NCBI GenBank assembly: GCA_015350385.1
Contig: WNKI01000002.1
Span: 7,370,276-7,434,275, forward strand
From: Aculops lycopersici
Lineage: Eukaryota; Arthropoda; Arachnida; Trombidiformes; Eriophyidae
Reading direction: 5' to 3'
DNA length: 64,000 nucleotides
Shown: positions 46,401-56,610 of the stretch, in pieces
How the letters are laid out: each line of letters begins with the position of its first letter
Position numbering within the stretch: position 1 is the stretch's first letter
Position numbers and translations under genes: made by a program
The notes under the pieces: model-generated
The model's input: the letters and a program-made list of their open reading frames with translations, nothing else
Told to the model about the DNA's origin: nothing
Database searches by the model: none

Positions 46401-46853
46401 ATTGTTAGGGGCGATTAGATAGCAACAATTATTGTTTCTCTCTTCCCTCTCAATTTCTTCTAGCCTTTGCCTAGACATACGAAACAATGGCCTACACTGG
46501 AGACAATTGATTTGCACGTTCCACTTAGCTAAATGCGAGAGTTTGGGCGGGTAGCAACACGTGACAAGCACGGATTTAGGACGATAAGTTGTTGAAGAAG
46601 AAATATAAACAGAGGAAATAGAAGTGGAAAAGAATGAAGTTGATGGGTAACATTGTAAATTGTGGAGAAAGACTCACCTAAACGAAATTATCAACTTACG
46701 AGAATCATACTAATCACCTAATTGAACTTAATTAAATTACAAATCTAATTTATCGCAAAGTAAGAAGAACTGCAACTTTCATTACTCCTCTGTACTATTA
46801 TCGACTATCATATAACTGGTTAGACTCTGCTCTAGTTCACTTTTCGGCTTCAT
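46401..46853. other. Intergenic between convergent ELOVL and POLRMT
   Basis: About 450 bases holding the two 3' ends. I see no coding sequence. Confidence 0.5.
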
Positions 46854-49800
46854 TTAGCTAAAAAAGTAAACGGACTTCAGTACTTCCTCTAGATTTAACT
46901 CGCCCGTCTTAGGTACTCGCTTAAATGTATCCCGATCCCTTAATCGAGCCTGCACTTTAGCCGCCTCCAAATCAGTCAACAAGGTGTTTACAGTTGATCT
47001 TGCCGGTGGGTCCATGGGTGAATCCGATACAAATCCTCGTATGTCATGTCCATCATCGTCGTCATGTAAATTAAGCTCTTCTGTGGACAAGATCCGCGAC
47101 TCGTTTGCAAGGAATGAGCTCAAATCGTTGATGTCATCCTGAGGCACACCTAACAATGGATCAACGGGTGGCTTGATGTTCTTATTCAGCTCCAACTGAT
47201 TAGCCAACTTTTGCTGTAGCTGTAGTTGCTTTTGCTTTGGCGAGAGCTTGATGTTGTTGCTGTTGTTGCTGCTAACTTGCTGGTTTCGTTGCTCAATCTT
47301 TACAACCTTGTTCAGTTGCTTCAACTTTGGGCCTGCAATATCGTAATCATACTTGGCTAGAAATTGATCAGATAAATCCTTGAGCAAGGGCTCCGAGTGC
47401 AAGGCAACAAACTGTTGACGACAAATCTCATTCATGGCGTCAACAGTTGATGGGTGAGTCCAATAACAATCGTGAACGGAAACAAAGGTTATTCCCTTGC
47501 GTTGGCAATGCAATGAAGTTAGCATCATATGCGAGGAGTCCAGCGAATGGATGTAGTTTGGTGGAAAGGCAGTCTTCTGTTTGGGAGCATTTAATTTGGC
47601 CAGAGGATCATTGGACACCTGTTTCTCCGTGCTAATTGACGACGATAGGAGACGCGATGAGTTTGTTAAACTTGGCACAGTGTAAGGTTGCTTAACTGGA
47701 AAACCGAGTGGAGTTTCCCAACAGACTGCTTGATTATACTTGCTTGCAATTGTATAAGCACAATCCGTGAGCCAATCTTGAATCAATCGCGACTTGTTAA
47801 ACATTTGACCAATTGAATCGAAAGTCTTGCCAGTCAAATAGTTGGCGGCTTGCCAAACTTCGCGCTCACTATAACCCTTGGCTATCAATTGTCTCGCGAT
47901 CTGTTGACGAGCACCGTAACGAGTCACTCCATAGACGGTGGTCATAACTGTTTGCTTGATTACCTTTCTCTGAATGAATCCATCCAACATAATAGCCATC
48001 TTGACTCCCTTGGCAGCATCCTGCTTCCGCATTCTCTCTACTATATCCACAATACGACTGTAAACATCTTGAGGCTTATCGGATGGAATCAAATTGACAG
48101 CCATCCCGCCGCCAATATCACGGCCCAGTGCGGCATAATGCTGAAGTCCATTGCAGGAACCATCTTGGTGGACGGGAAAGTGACAAATGTACTTGCGCGG
48201 ATCGCCACTCCGAATCGCCTTTGCAATCTCAATACAACAGGCCAACACTTGCCACGGATTCTCGTTGCGCTGCCACCACTTGTTGCCAGTCCAAGGATTG
48301 TCAGCAGAATCAAGGATCTCTGTTTGTAATATTGAATTAACATAATCAAGTCTCTCACTAAGCGAGTTTGCCTTCATTGATCCGACCAAATTAATGCAGT
48401 GCACCTTGAGCCAATCCAATCCGCGCTCGCCTAGCGGACGTCCCTTTGCAAACAACAACAAAGAGCGAGCTAAATCTGAACCCAAATGATTGAAGTGTGG
48501 AGGTATTGGATAGGTTCGACCCCGGAAGTCCATATTATGAGGGAACCAAAAGATTCTTGTTCTGAAATGATTGGCAATTGATAATCTATACAGACAATCG
48601 CGCCATAATGAGTACATTTCCCTTCGCTTCTGATCGGCTTTCTTTCTCTCCTTGTTGTATAATATCCTATCAGACTTTGTAGGATTGTCCTTGAGCTTTG
48701 GAATAGTGGATCTCATCTGGGATTCGTCGAGTGGTATATTGAGATTCGTATCACCGCCCGATCTAAACACTTGAGCAGCGGCATCCAAAATCCTCTGATT
48801 TACTTTCCAGGGACACAAACCAATGGCATTCAATGAATCTAGACTAGGGTATAATTTTTGATTGTCGATATTGTGCCAAGCAACAAATGCACGCTCAGCA
48901 TATGGATGTGCAGTCCTAATAAGCTCAGCTCGATTGGTTAAGTAACCACCAAATCCAGGTGAGAGCCAGGGTAGCGGAGGTGTGCAAGTTGGCAGGTAGC
49001 TGTAGTCAAATTTGAGCTTATTGAAAGAGGCTTTCTGATGAAACTTCTCCAAATCATTGTGGGCTCTAAATTCTTCCTTAATCTTGTGGCTTGAGTTCAT
49101 TTGGAAGTAGGCAGTATAGAAGGCATTGACTAGATTACTCTCCTTGATTTCGCGCCTTGGATTCTTCACAACTTCCGGATCAAACTTGACCTCTTTGAGT
49201 ATAATTCCGTAGAGAAATCTACCCACCGCACCGACAACGTGATGAGGCCATTGGTCTATGGGATTTATTCTATCCTTGTAAACTCCATAGTTTTTAGTTT
49301 TTGCTGCCCTAATTTGCAGATACTCCCTTGGATTGATCTGACTGGTGCTATTTTCATTGATACAATACTCGGTCAAATAGTCTAAGTATATCTCTCGCTT
49401 CTCTTCATCAGATCCATCTGCAATAGCCTTAGCCTTGAGGTATCTTGTCATGATTTTGTTGCCCAATTGTAAGTGCAAATTAGTTGTTGAGTAGCTGTAG
49501 TTTGAAAAGGCAGCGTTTGTATCAACCTCATCGACCAAAATGTCCAACAATAGTTTCTTATCTACACTACACAAATACGGATACAGATGAACCTTGTAAT
49601 CATCCATACTTTGCAACTTCAGCTCCTCAAGTCTAGCATCCAATATATCACCGAGAGTTCGGCGCCATAGGTCTATATGCTTCTGCCATGCTTTTGCATG
49701 CAGAGAATTGATCCCACTTGCATCTTGATCATTGATTATTGACTTGATCGACACACTTGATTTAGACTCAACTGATCGTTGATGGTCACACCAGGCTCTC

Positions 49801-50426
49801 AAGAGATTTGGCGATTTGATCTCACTAATATCATATGGCACAGCCTCAACTTTATCGAAATCTCTGAGCAATTTGCAATTGTAACTTATGGGGACATCAC
49901 AGAAGACTTCCTCATACCTTGGATCGTGGTCCAAGAGGAGAGTTTTAATTGAGCTCCGTTCAGCTGGACTTAGGTAGGTGGAAGAGAATAGAGTCTTCGT
50001 ACTAATACCTTGATTTCTCATATCATTTATGAGCCGCTTGACGAGATTTGTCGCATGCCTGTACTTGTATGAGTAGGCAAGTAATATGTAGGCATATGAT
50101 TCAGCATTTGGCTGAACCTCAGTCTTGATCATGTGCATTCTTGTCTCGACAATCTGTTGCAATGACTTAGTTTGAGCCCAACCACGAAGGACAACATTAT
50201 AATGACTAACATCGACCAGTGGATTGTGTCTCGGTCCAGTGTGTCGAACTAACGTTTTTAGGGCCCTATCAACTTGGCCGACATCGACGCAAACACTCAA
50301 GTAAGAGCTAAGAGTTAACTTCTCATACATTCGTTTCTTATCATTACGAAACTTTGCTTGGGACGAGATACTCGAATTTATAAGCCGCTTGGAGGTGGAG
50401 CAAACGATTGGCTTTAGAATCGTCAT
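46854..50426 (-). CDS. POLRMT: Mitochondrial DNA-directed RNA polymerase
   Basis: 1190 residues in one exon, start at a CACAATGAC context. The Ser/Arg/Lys-rich N-terminus suits a mitochondrial presequence. PPR-like helical pairs follow (DVSHYNVVLRGWAQ, ESYAYILLAYSYKY). The T7-type polymerase core shows NMDFRGRTYPIPPHFNHLG, motif A HQDGSCNGLQHYAALG with catalytic D755, the fingers helix RKVIKQTVMTTVYG with its Lys and Tyr, and motif C VHDCYWTHP with D986. The chain ends in LEEVLKSVYFFS, like other POLRMTs. It transcribes mtDNA and primes its replication, with TFAM and TFB2M. Oddity: between motif C and the C-terminus (about 1040-1160) an Asn/Gln/Asp-rich segment is inserted. A decayed partial copy lies at 55918-56400. 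Confidence 0.97.
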   Translation of the reverse strand: MTILKPIVCSTSKRLINSSISSQAKFRNDKKRMYEKLTLSSYLSVCVDVGQVDRALKTLVRHTGPRHNPLVDVSHYNVVLRGWAQTKSLQQIVETRMHMIKTEVQPNAESYAYILLAYSYKYRHATNLVKRLINDMRNQGISTKTLFSSTYLSPAERSSIKTLLLDHDPRYEEVFCDVPISYNCKLLRDFDKVEAVPYDISEIKSPNLLRAWCDHQRSVESKSSVSIKSIINDQDASGINSLHAKAWQKHIDLWRRTLGDILDARLEELKLQSMDDYKVHLYPYLCSVDKKLLLDILVDEVDTNAAFSNYSYSTTNLHLQLGNKIMTRYLKAKAIADGSDEEKREIYLDYLTEYCINENSTSQINPREYLQIRAAKTKNYGVYKDRINPIDQWPHHVVGAVGRFLYGIILKEVKFDPEVVKNPRREIKESNLVNAFYTAYFQMNSSHKIKEEFRAHNDLEKFHQKASFNKLKFDYSYLPTCTPPLPWLSPGFGGYLTNRAELIRTAHPYAERAFVAWHNIDNQKLYPSLDSLNAIGLCPWKVNQRILDAAAQVFRSGGDTNLNIPLDESQMRSTIPKLKDNPTKSDRILYNKERKKADQKRREMYSLWRDCLYRLSIANHFRTRIFWFPHNMDFRGRTYPIPPHFNHLGSDLARSLLLFAKGRPLGERGLDWLKVHCINLVGSMKANSLSERLDYVNSILQTEILDSADNPWTGNKWWQRNENPWQVLACCIEIAKAIRSGDPRKYICHFPVHQDGSCNGLQHYAALGRDIGGGMAVNLIPSDKPQDVYSRIVDIVERMRKQDAAKGVKMAIMLDGFIQRKVIKQTVMTTVYGVTRYGARQQIARQLIAKGYSEREVWQAANYLTGKTFDSIGQMFNKSRLIQDWLTDCAYTIASKYNQAVCWETPLGFPVKQPYTVPSLTNSSRLLSSSISTEKQVSNDPLAKLNAPKQKTAFPPNYIHSLDSSHMMLTSLHCQRKGITFVSVHDCYWTHPSTVDAMNEICRQQFVALHSEPLLKDLSDQFLAKYDYDIAGPKLKQLNKVVKIEQRNQQVSSNNSNNIKLSPKQKQLQLQQKLANQLELNKNIKPPVDPLLGVPQDDINDLSSFLANESRILSTEELNLHDDDDGHDIRGFVSDSPMDPPARSTVNTLLTDLEAAKVQARLRDRDTFKRVPKTGELNLEEVLKSVYFFS

Positions 50427-50642
50427 TGTGGCCTCGATATTCCTTTTTCTTTTCCGCTTTCTGGTATTAATAAATCTGTCGTCAATGCCGACAGTTTGAA
50501 CATCTTGAGGAGCTCAAGCTGATGCTGGGTAGATAGAGTACAACTAGGAATGATGGCATTAAAGATAAACAATGAAAAATTTGCATATAGAAATAGAAGG
50601 TCTTATGTAAAATGGATAACGAGATTATATCGAGCACATGTG

Positions 50643-50648
50643 TTTATT
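50643..50648 (-). promoter_or_regulatory. Poly(A) signal of BRK1
   Basis: AATAAA on the minus strand (TTTATT on plus), 52 bases past the BRK1 stop. Confidence 0.5.
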
Positions 50649-50699
50649 TTGAGAAGAACGCGTGCTTTGCGAACTTCACTCGGGGAAATGCGTGCAAAG

Positions 50700-51049
50700 T
50701 TATTGTCGTTGTTGCTGGAGCCTAACCTCGCTTGCTCTTGCTTGCATCGCAGCTTGATTTGCGGCTCCATTAATTGAAGACTCTAGGAAATCCATTTGTC
50801 TTTCTAAATTTGTCACCTTCTCATTTAGCTCGGCCATTTTGCCACGACAAGATTGATCTATTACACGACAGGGTTTGGATTTGTTAGAGCTTACTGTGAA
50901 GTTTGAGGGGCTGTCCGATGTGGCGATATCGATGCAGATATGCTTTACTTACCAAAATGATTGAGGAAATCGGAAATTTTCTTGATATTCCTGGATATGA
51001 TCTCTATGAAATCTCTATCTTGCCAATCCTGGCGTTGAATCGAAGACAT
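50700..51049 (-). CDS. BRK1: BRICK1/HSPC300, WAVE complex subunit, two exons
   Basis: Exon 1 is 51049-50953 and exon 2 is 50857-50700, with a 95-bp phase-1 GT-AG intron; 84 residues. Exon 1 reads QDWQDRDFIEIISRNIKKIS then DFLNHF, against human QDWANREYIEIITSSIKKIADFLNSF. Exon 2 continues DQSCRGKMAELNEKVTNLER, matching [20 protein letters not shown]. The intron position is within the F/D pair. BRK1 is a short coiled-coil subunit that trimerises with WAVE and ABI in the WAVE regulatory complex controlling Arp2/3 actin nucleation. The C-terminus (Ala/Gln-rich, about 25 residues) is a few residues longer than usual. It lies 270 bp upstream of POLRMT on the same strand and is absent from the second copy of the duplicated block. 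Confidence 0.93.
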
Positions 51050-51339
51050 GTTTGATTAATTTCCGGATAACTAGATCACTTTTTTGATGATGTTTCCCAT
51101 TTTTAACTCTGAATTTTCTCGCTCGATTTGTCTGACATGACTCGAATGAAGCGCTCGCACAACTCGGATTGGCATCGTTCGTTGTCTCAGACACTTGTTC
51201 ACACATGTAAATTGGATTGACGAACAACTCAATTAGAGCAAGTGGTCAATTAGATGATCTGTAATTATACCATTTTTGGACCCAAAGTGAAAGATAAAAT
51301 GATAGCTGAAATTAGACAAACTCTACCAACTGGTGGTTT

Positions 51340-51876
51340 TTATTCTGAGCTGATTCTTGTATGCTCAGGCGATGGAATATCGTCATCTGTTAGGAAGAAG
51401 AAGGGTGCATTGAGTATAATCCCTATAATAATTCCGTAGATGCAAACCATGTAAACAGGAACGTTTCTAAAGGTGACATTGAATGTCAGGATACCGATCG
51501 AAACAATATTGCCCAAATTATATAGAACCTTGCCGAGCATCACCTTTTTCTCGCTCCAAGCTTCATCCTCGCGGAGTTCCTCGAGTCTTTCCATTTCCTC
51601 CTCCGTACGACAGTACCTTTCCGAGTCTAAGTGGTATCCTCGAGCACAGGACAAACACTTGTTGGGTCCAGTGCTGGACAATCTTCAGTCTGCATTGATC
51701 GAGGGCGACGAGGATCGGCGACGATATGTCATCCAAATCGGTTGCTGAAACCAAAATATTGGTCGGTCTCTGGTGAAGCTGGGCACATGAGATGATAAAG
51801 AGTCTTCATCTCCAATTGCCTCGTCACAATTGTTTATCTCATTGTCGCTTGCATCGAGTCTATCTCTCAACTCCAT
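51340..51876 (-). pseudogene. CRELD pseudogene (copy A of duplicated block)
   Basis: Near-identical to both ends of the intact CRELD gene at 56611-58047 but missing the middle. The N-terminal 26 codons (MELRDRLDASDNEINNCDEA...) are followed by a 145-bp deletion that removes the first membrane segment and shifts the frame to an early stop. A second deletion of about 774 bp, with some filler bases, removes the CXXC and EGF-like regions. The last 108 codons are intact and open, but have no start of their own from the original gene. The flanks match copy B on both sides, so this is a DNA-level duplicate, not a retrocopy. Confidence 0.88.
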
Positions 51877-52148
51877 TGTGTTAGCTGGAGGACATTTTTA
51901 ATGACATCTTTTTATATTTAGACTATAATAAGGGTTCATGTATGTAGAAAGATGGGAGAATCGGAAAAACAAAGCCTAATTTGTTTGCTCTCTCAATATA
52001 TCAGCTAGAATTTATGATCATTTTGAGTGACACAAACAGAAGGAGCCTACAGATTCGTCATGTAAAAGAGTTCATGGAGGATAACAAATGGAGGTGAAAA
52101 ATTGAGATTGCTCAAAGTAGTAACACAATTATTAATTGTATGCTCGCA

Positions 52149-55100
52149 CTAATATGCCAACTTTGTGTTAGTTTGGTATATCGAACCAATATTTCCATTT
52201 CCGTCGCCGTTTGAATCCGTCAATCTGGTGACATAGTTGCTCTTGTTCAAACTATTCGCGGAAACGTTCAAGTTTGTAGTTGATGGGTTACTCTTGTTGT
52301 ATATCGACTCTGGCGCAGGTCTCTTCGAGGGTCCACAAGTGACGATCCGCCATATCTCCTCCCATAACATTTGGTTTATAGAGCTCCTCTGATCCGGAGA
52401 TCTCTTCAGAGATTTCCAATAGAACTCCAAGAACGCTAACCACAGTGAGGTGGCAACACCAATACCCAAAACCACAAAGATACCACCGAGCTTGTCGATA
52501 CCCAGTTCGGAAGTGGCCAGAGCCGAATCTTTAGTCTCCTGACAGCTTGGAGTCTCTGCATTCCACCAACGATTTTTGAGATCCTGCAATTCGCCTGCTT
52601 CATTTAACTCTACAATTGACTTTGATAGAGGTGCCCGGTAGGGTGACCTTTTTCGCAAAGCAATACCATATCCCTTGTGGTCGAGCAAACCGCCTATTTG
52701 TACTAACTCACAATTCCTCTGGGCAACATAATCGATGCTTGTCGACTCCATAAGAAAGGCAAAATTTCCCTTCTTCACCATATCGATACCTTTGTTATTA
52801 TCCTTCGGGAAGACGCCTTGGTGTTTGCGGGACTCCATGAAGTTCCACATTCGCCTATAGGTTGAGTGATTGGACGAGGCAAAGAAACTCTGGGTTGCTC
52901 CACCCTCCTTGCATCCATAGTCAATCTTAGTTTGTTTGGATAAATCCTCGGCACTTTCAATGGGCGACTGCATCCTGGATGCCGTAAGAAAGGCGGCAAA
53001 GTTGGCCGTGTAAGACGAGATAAGAATTAGAGTAAAGAAGAACCAGAATGAGGCTAGAGTTCGGACGCTTGGCGATCTAGGTGCCAGATCGGAACCCTGT
53101 TGCATGAGACTACCGATATTGAACCAAAGGCTAGCACCAACACTGTGAATCTCGTTTTCGAGATCAGATTCACTTTGCAAATCTACACACGGATGTGCGT
53201 TTTTCCACTCCAACGGAGATAGTCTTGATATAATCCATAGAACAAGACTAACTGCCAGAAGAGCACTACCCATAGAGAGCCAAACTTCCTTCGAGAACGG
53301 CATCAGGAAACTGTACATCTCGGCCTCTTCCATCTTGGGTTTCTTGTACATAATTGCAATTCCCAAAGTCATAAACGGATGGGTAAAGTCGACGGCAGAT
53401 TGTCTCTCCTTGGTTATTGTTAGATCAACTATTGCCAAATCCGCTTGCCAATCTAGCAGTTCCCTAACCATTCCAATCCAGGAACCATTCTGTATTTTGC
53501 CATACTGGCCATCCTTAACCTCCTGTAGCACATAATTGAATTGTAACATCTTGGCAAGCTTATTCAACAAGTCAATACAGTAGCCCTCGTATCTATCGTT
53601 TCCGGTTAATTCTGTGTGATTGGGCTTGAACATGACGTATGGTGAAGTTCTCGCTACCGTAACTTTAAGTGTCTTGTTTTTGATGGCTTGTAGGCCGAAG
53701 TCATCCGATGATTTCGTTTTGTCTTCGAATCCATCCACTGAATTCCATGTTCCCATCTTCTTGAAAGCGTTATCCTTGTGAAGGATATACTCGAGGTTGA
53801 AATTTATCCGCTGACCATACTTGTCGAACTTCAAATCGCCCGTGTATCCACCTTGTCGAACAGAGCGCTTGAATATATCCATCAAACCCTCACCATGATG
53901 CCAGACTTCGTTAGATTCACATTCGGCAACGGGGGCGGTGGCCACCTTGCCAGCACTCGAGTCATTGATGAATTCATCGAGCGAATAGGCAACAAGTGAT
54001 ATGGCGTCGCTCATCATTGAATACTCAGTTGATAGCAACTTCTTGGGCACTTCCGCCGGCCGCTTACCTAGCCACTTCTTCGATAAAGTGAAATCGGTGC
54101 GCTGACCCTCGGGGTCGAGTATGGAATAGCCCGAGATGTTTGTCATTAAAGGCTGTAAGTGGGTTAAATTTAACAAGTGAGTATCTAGATTGGCCACAAT
54201 ATAGTCATTGTAGATGGTCAATAATCCAGCTTGATGCGCTTCTTTTAAAACCCTGCAAACCTTATCTAGTGGCATACTGAGCACTACATTCTCGACCCCC
54301 TTCTTTCGTAGATCCTTAATGAGTTTTCGATATGATAGATTGATGTTATCGCCACTGAAGTTGCAATACTCAATATGATGAATCGTTTCTTCGCCCGATT
54401 CGTCCAGCTCGCTAGTTTCGGGAAACTCTTGGGGTAAGCTTATCTTCTCAATGTTGATGTTTGTATCAGCAAAGGTCATTTCGAATATATCCTTCACCAA
54501 AATGAAATCTTCCGCAGAATCATAGATGAGTGTGAATGTTTTCCACTCTCTGTAACGTATCATGTCCAGATAGGCGTGACTTAGCTCGTCGGCCATGGGA
54601 AACAAATTTATTGTGTAATTTAGCAATGGAGGCACAGATTTATCATGATCTGAACTCAGGTGACGTTTACCGATGGCGCTCTTAGCGTGACCCTCTACAT
54701 AGAATGAGTGAGGTTGCCAGTTAATAGTAATAAGCGGGATGTGATAGTAAGCAGTGATCGATTGAATGATTGGCATCAGCTCTATTGATTGTGGTCCTAT
54801 TATAGCCCAAACCTGTTGCGACATCAACCGACAAACTTTTCATATCGCGTGGATAAAGATAAGGTTAGTGTATATCCAACTTCGTGGATTCGTATTATTT
54901 TTTCAAAACTTACTCGCTGTCGAGGCTTGATAACTGTTTTCTGTCTCGATAATCTCAACTATTGCGGTCAATCTTGTATTGAATAGAACTGAGGTGTCGG
55001 CGTTCAACATTTCTAATGTGTTGTTGAGAGGCTCCTCTAAGCCTCTGTGTCGGATGAGGACACCTATTTTGATTTCATCAATGGCGATTATTTTGTTCAA

Positions 55101-55166
55101 AGTCAAAAGACTAACAAAAACTAATAAGCCTAAAACTTGTCTCAACAATCCTCTAAGGCCTCTCAT
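52149..55166 (-). CDS. Ionotropic glutamate receptor, kainate type, two exons
   Basis: Exon 1 is 55166-54914 (ATG chosen because it starts a signal peptide) and exon 2 is 54835-52149; a 78-bp phase-1 intron joins at ASTA-I-CRLMSQ; 979 residues. The amino-terminal domain (VWAIIGPQS) is followed by ligand-binding segment S1 (YEGYCIDLLNKLAKML, DLTITKERQSAVDFTHPFMT with the glutamate-binding Arg). Next come membrane segment M1, the pore loop SLMQQG with Gln at the Q/R site, M3, S2 (GGATQSFF, AFLMES with the binding Glu) and M4 (GGIFVVLGIGVATSLWLAF). The GIAIMYKKP and DLTIT motifs fit arthropod kainate receptors. It forms tetrameric cation channels at synapses; Gln at the Q/R site predicts calcium permeability. 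Oddity: the nearly invariant SYTANLAAF is SYTANFAAF here. The gene lies between the two copies of the duplicated block. Confidence 0.93.
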
Positions 55167-55583
55167 CTTGCCTGAATAAATCGCGATCCGCAATCATTTG
55201 GAAATCAAACACTTTGAAGTTTATGTTCCCCCTCTTTTAAGAAGCTCGCCATATCATAGTACAACAATAGGCTATACAATGTTTATGGACGGATAGAAGT
55301 ACCAATAAACAAACATTTAGAGTACCGCGTCACATAGAGTCGAAGGTGCTAGGCGAATGAAACTGGCAGCTAGCCAGCAAGTCTTGTGCGCAACTAGCAC
55401 CGCGAGCGGAAAGAATCGGTACTAAATTTTAACGCTTGATCATGGATAAAATGTAGCCACTTCAACTGTTGATTCGTCTATTTTTACTATTATAGAATCA
55501 ATAATTATTCCAGATCCCAATCAAGTCCTCCGATGGTTACACAATAATGAAGAAGGGTACAGTTAGAAAAAGTACCATTGAAG
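55167..55583. other. Intergenic upstream of the glutamate receptor
   Basis: About 420 bases with no coding sequence that I can support. It must hold the receptor's promoter, of which I see no clear core element. Confidence 0.4.
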
Positions 55584-55916
55584 CGCAGGTACCGGCTTAA
55601 GCTCTCGGGAGAGCATAGCCAGCCATAAGTTTCTCGAGCAGCCACTTAGTTTACAAATCTCACAGTTTCGGTCCTCAGAAGATTATGTCGATGCAACAGA
55701 TTGCATTGAATTGTGTGATCAGATAGCCAGTGAATACAATTGGACAGTAACAAAGAAGTCCATAAGATTAGGCGGTTACTTGCAGAAACATGCACTACAT
55801 GTGGTATGTACAAACTATTAAAATAAATCCAATCGATCAAACCTCTTGGGCTCAGTTCAAGGATATATTTCCCAAAAGATTTAGCGCACCAATGATCATG
55901 CCTAGATATAATTTTT
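55584..55916 (+). pseudogene. Unassigned gene fragment ending at duplication breakpoint
   Basis: A plus-strand frame from after a TGA at about 55581 stays open to 55803 and looks like real protein: DATDCIELCDQIASEYNWTV, then RLGGYLQKHALHV. It ends at GTG/GTATGT. A CTCAG acceptor 52 bases on (55855) reopens the same phase: FKDIFPKRFSAPMIMPRYNF. This runs straight into the duplicated POLRMT fragment at about 55918. No start codon is visible. The pattern around SEYNW and GGYL faintly recalls the N-terminus of ATG10, but I would not rely on it. It could be chance. Confidence 0.3.
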
Positions 55917-55917
55917 C

Positions 55918-56400
55918 ACAACTTCCGGATCAAACTTGACCTCTTTGAGTATTACTCCGTAGAGAAATCTACCCACCTTACCGACAATTTGATGAGGCCA
56001 TTGGTCAGGTGAGATTGATTCATAATTTTGTTGCCCAATTGTAAGTGCAAATTAGTTGTTGAGTAGCTGTAGTTTGAAAAGGCAGCGTTTGTATCAACCT
56101 CATCGACCAAAATGTCCAACTTTAGTTTCTTATCTACACTACACAAATACGGATACAGATGAACCTTGTAATCATCCATACTTTGCAACTTCAGCTCCTC
56201 AAGTCTAGCATCCAATATATCACCGAGAGTTCGGCGCCATAGGTCTATATGCTTCTGCCATGCTTTTGCATGCAGTGAATTGATCCCACTTGCATCTTGA
56301 TCATTGATTATTGACTTGATCGACACACTTGATTTAGACTCAACTGATCGTCTCACTAATATCATATGGCACAGGCTCAACTTTATCGAAATCTTTAAGC
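55918..56400 (-). pseudogene. POLRMT fragment (copy B of duplicated block)
   Basis: Three collinear pieces match the intact POLRMT gene: about 55918-56007 (like 49171-49256), 56024-56351 (like 49450-49786) and 56352-56400 (like 49820-49876). Between them about 195 and 35 bases have been lost. The largest piece encodes HLHLQLGNKIM, AFSNYSYSTTN, and KAWQKHIDLWRRTLGDI as in the intact protein, residues about 213-325. There is no palm domain and no start, so the copy cannot make a polymerase. The next matching base lies beyond BRK1, so BRK1 and the POLRMT 5' end are deleted here. Confidence 0.88.
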
Positions 56401-56610
56401 GATTTGCATAACTCGAACGATGCGCTCGCACAACTCGGATTGGCATCGTTCGTTGTCTCAGACACTTGTTCACACATGTAAATTGGATTGACGAACAACT
56501 CAATTAGAGCAAGTGGTCAATTAGATGATCTGTAATTATACCATTTTTGAACCCAAAGTGAAAGATAAAATGATAGCTGAAATTAGACAAACTCTACCAA
56601 CTGGTGGTTT

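Noticed and set aside
51340..51681. Open 108-codon CRELD C-terminus as a functional short gene
   Set aside because: It lacks signal, CXXC and EGF parts and any original start codon, and lies next to a frameshifted N-terminus, so it reads as a pseudogene.
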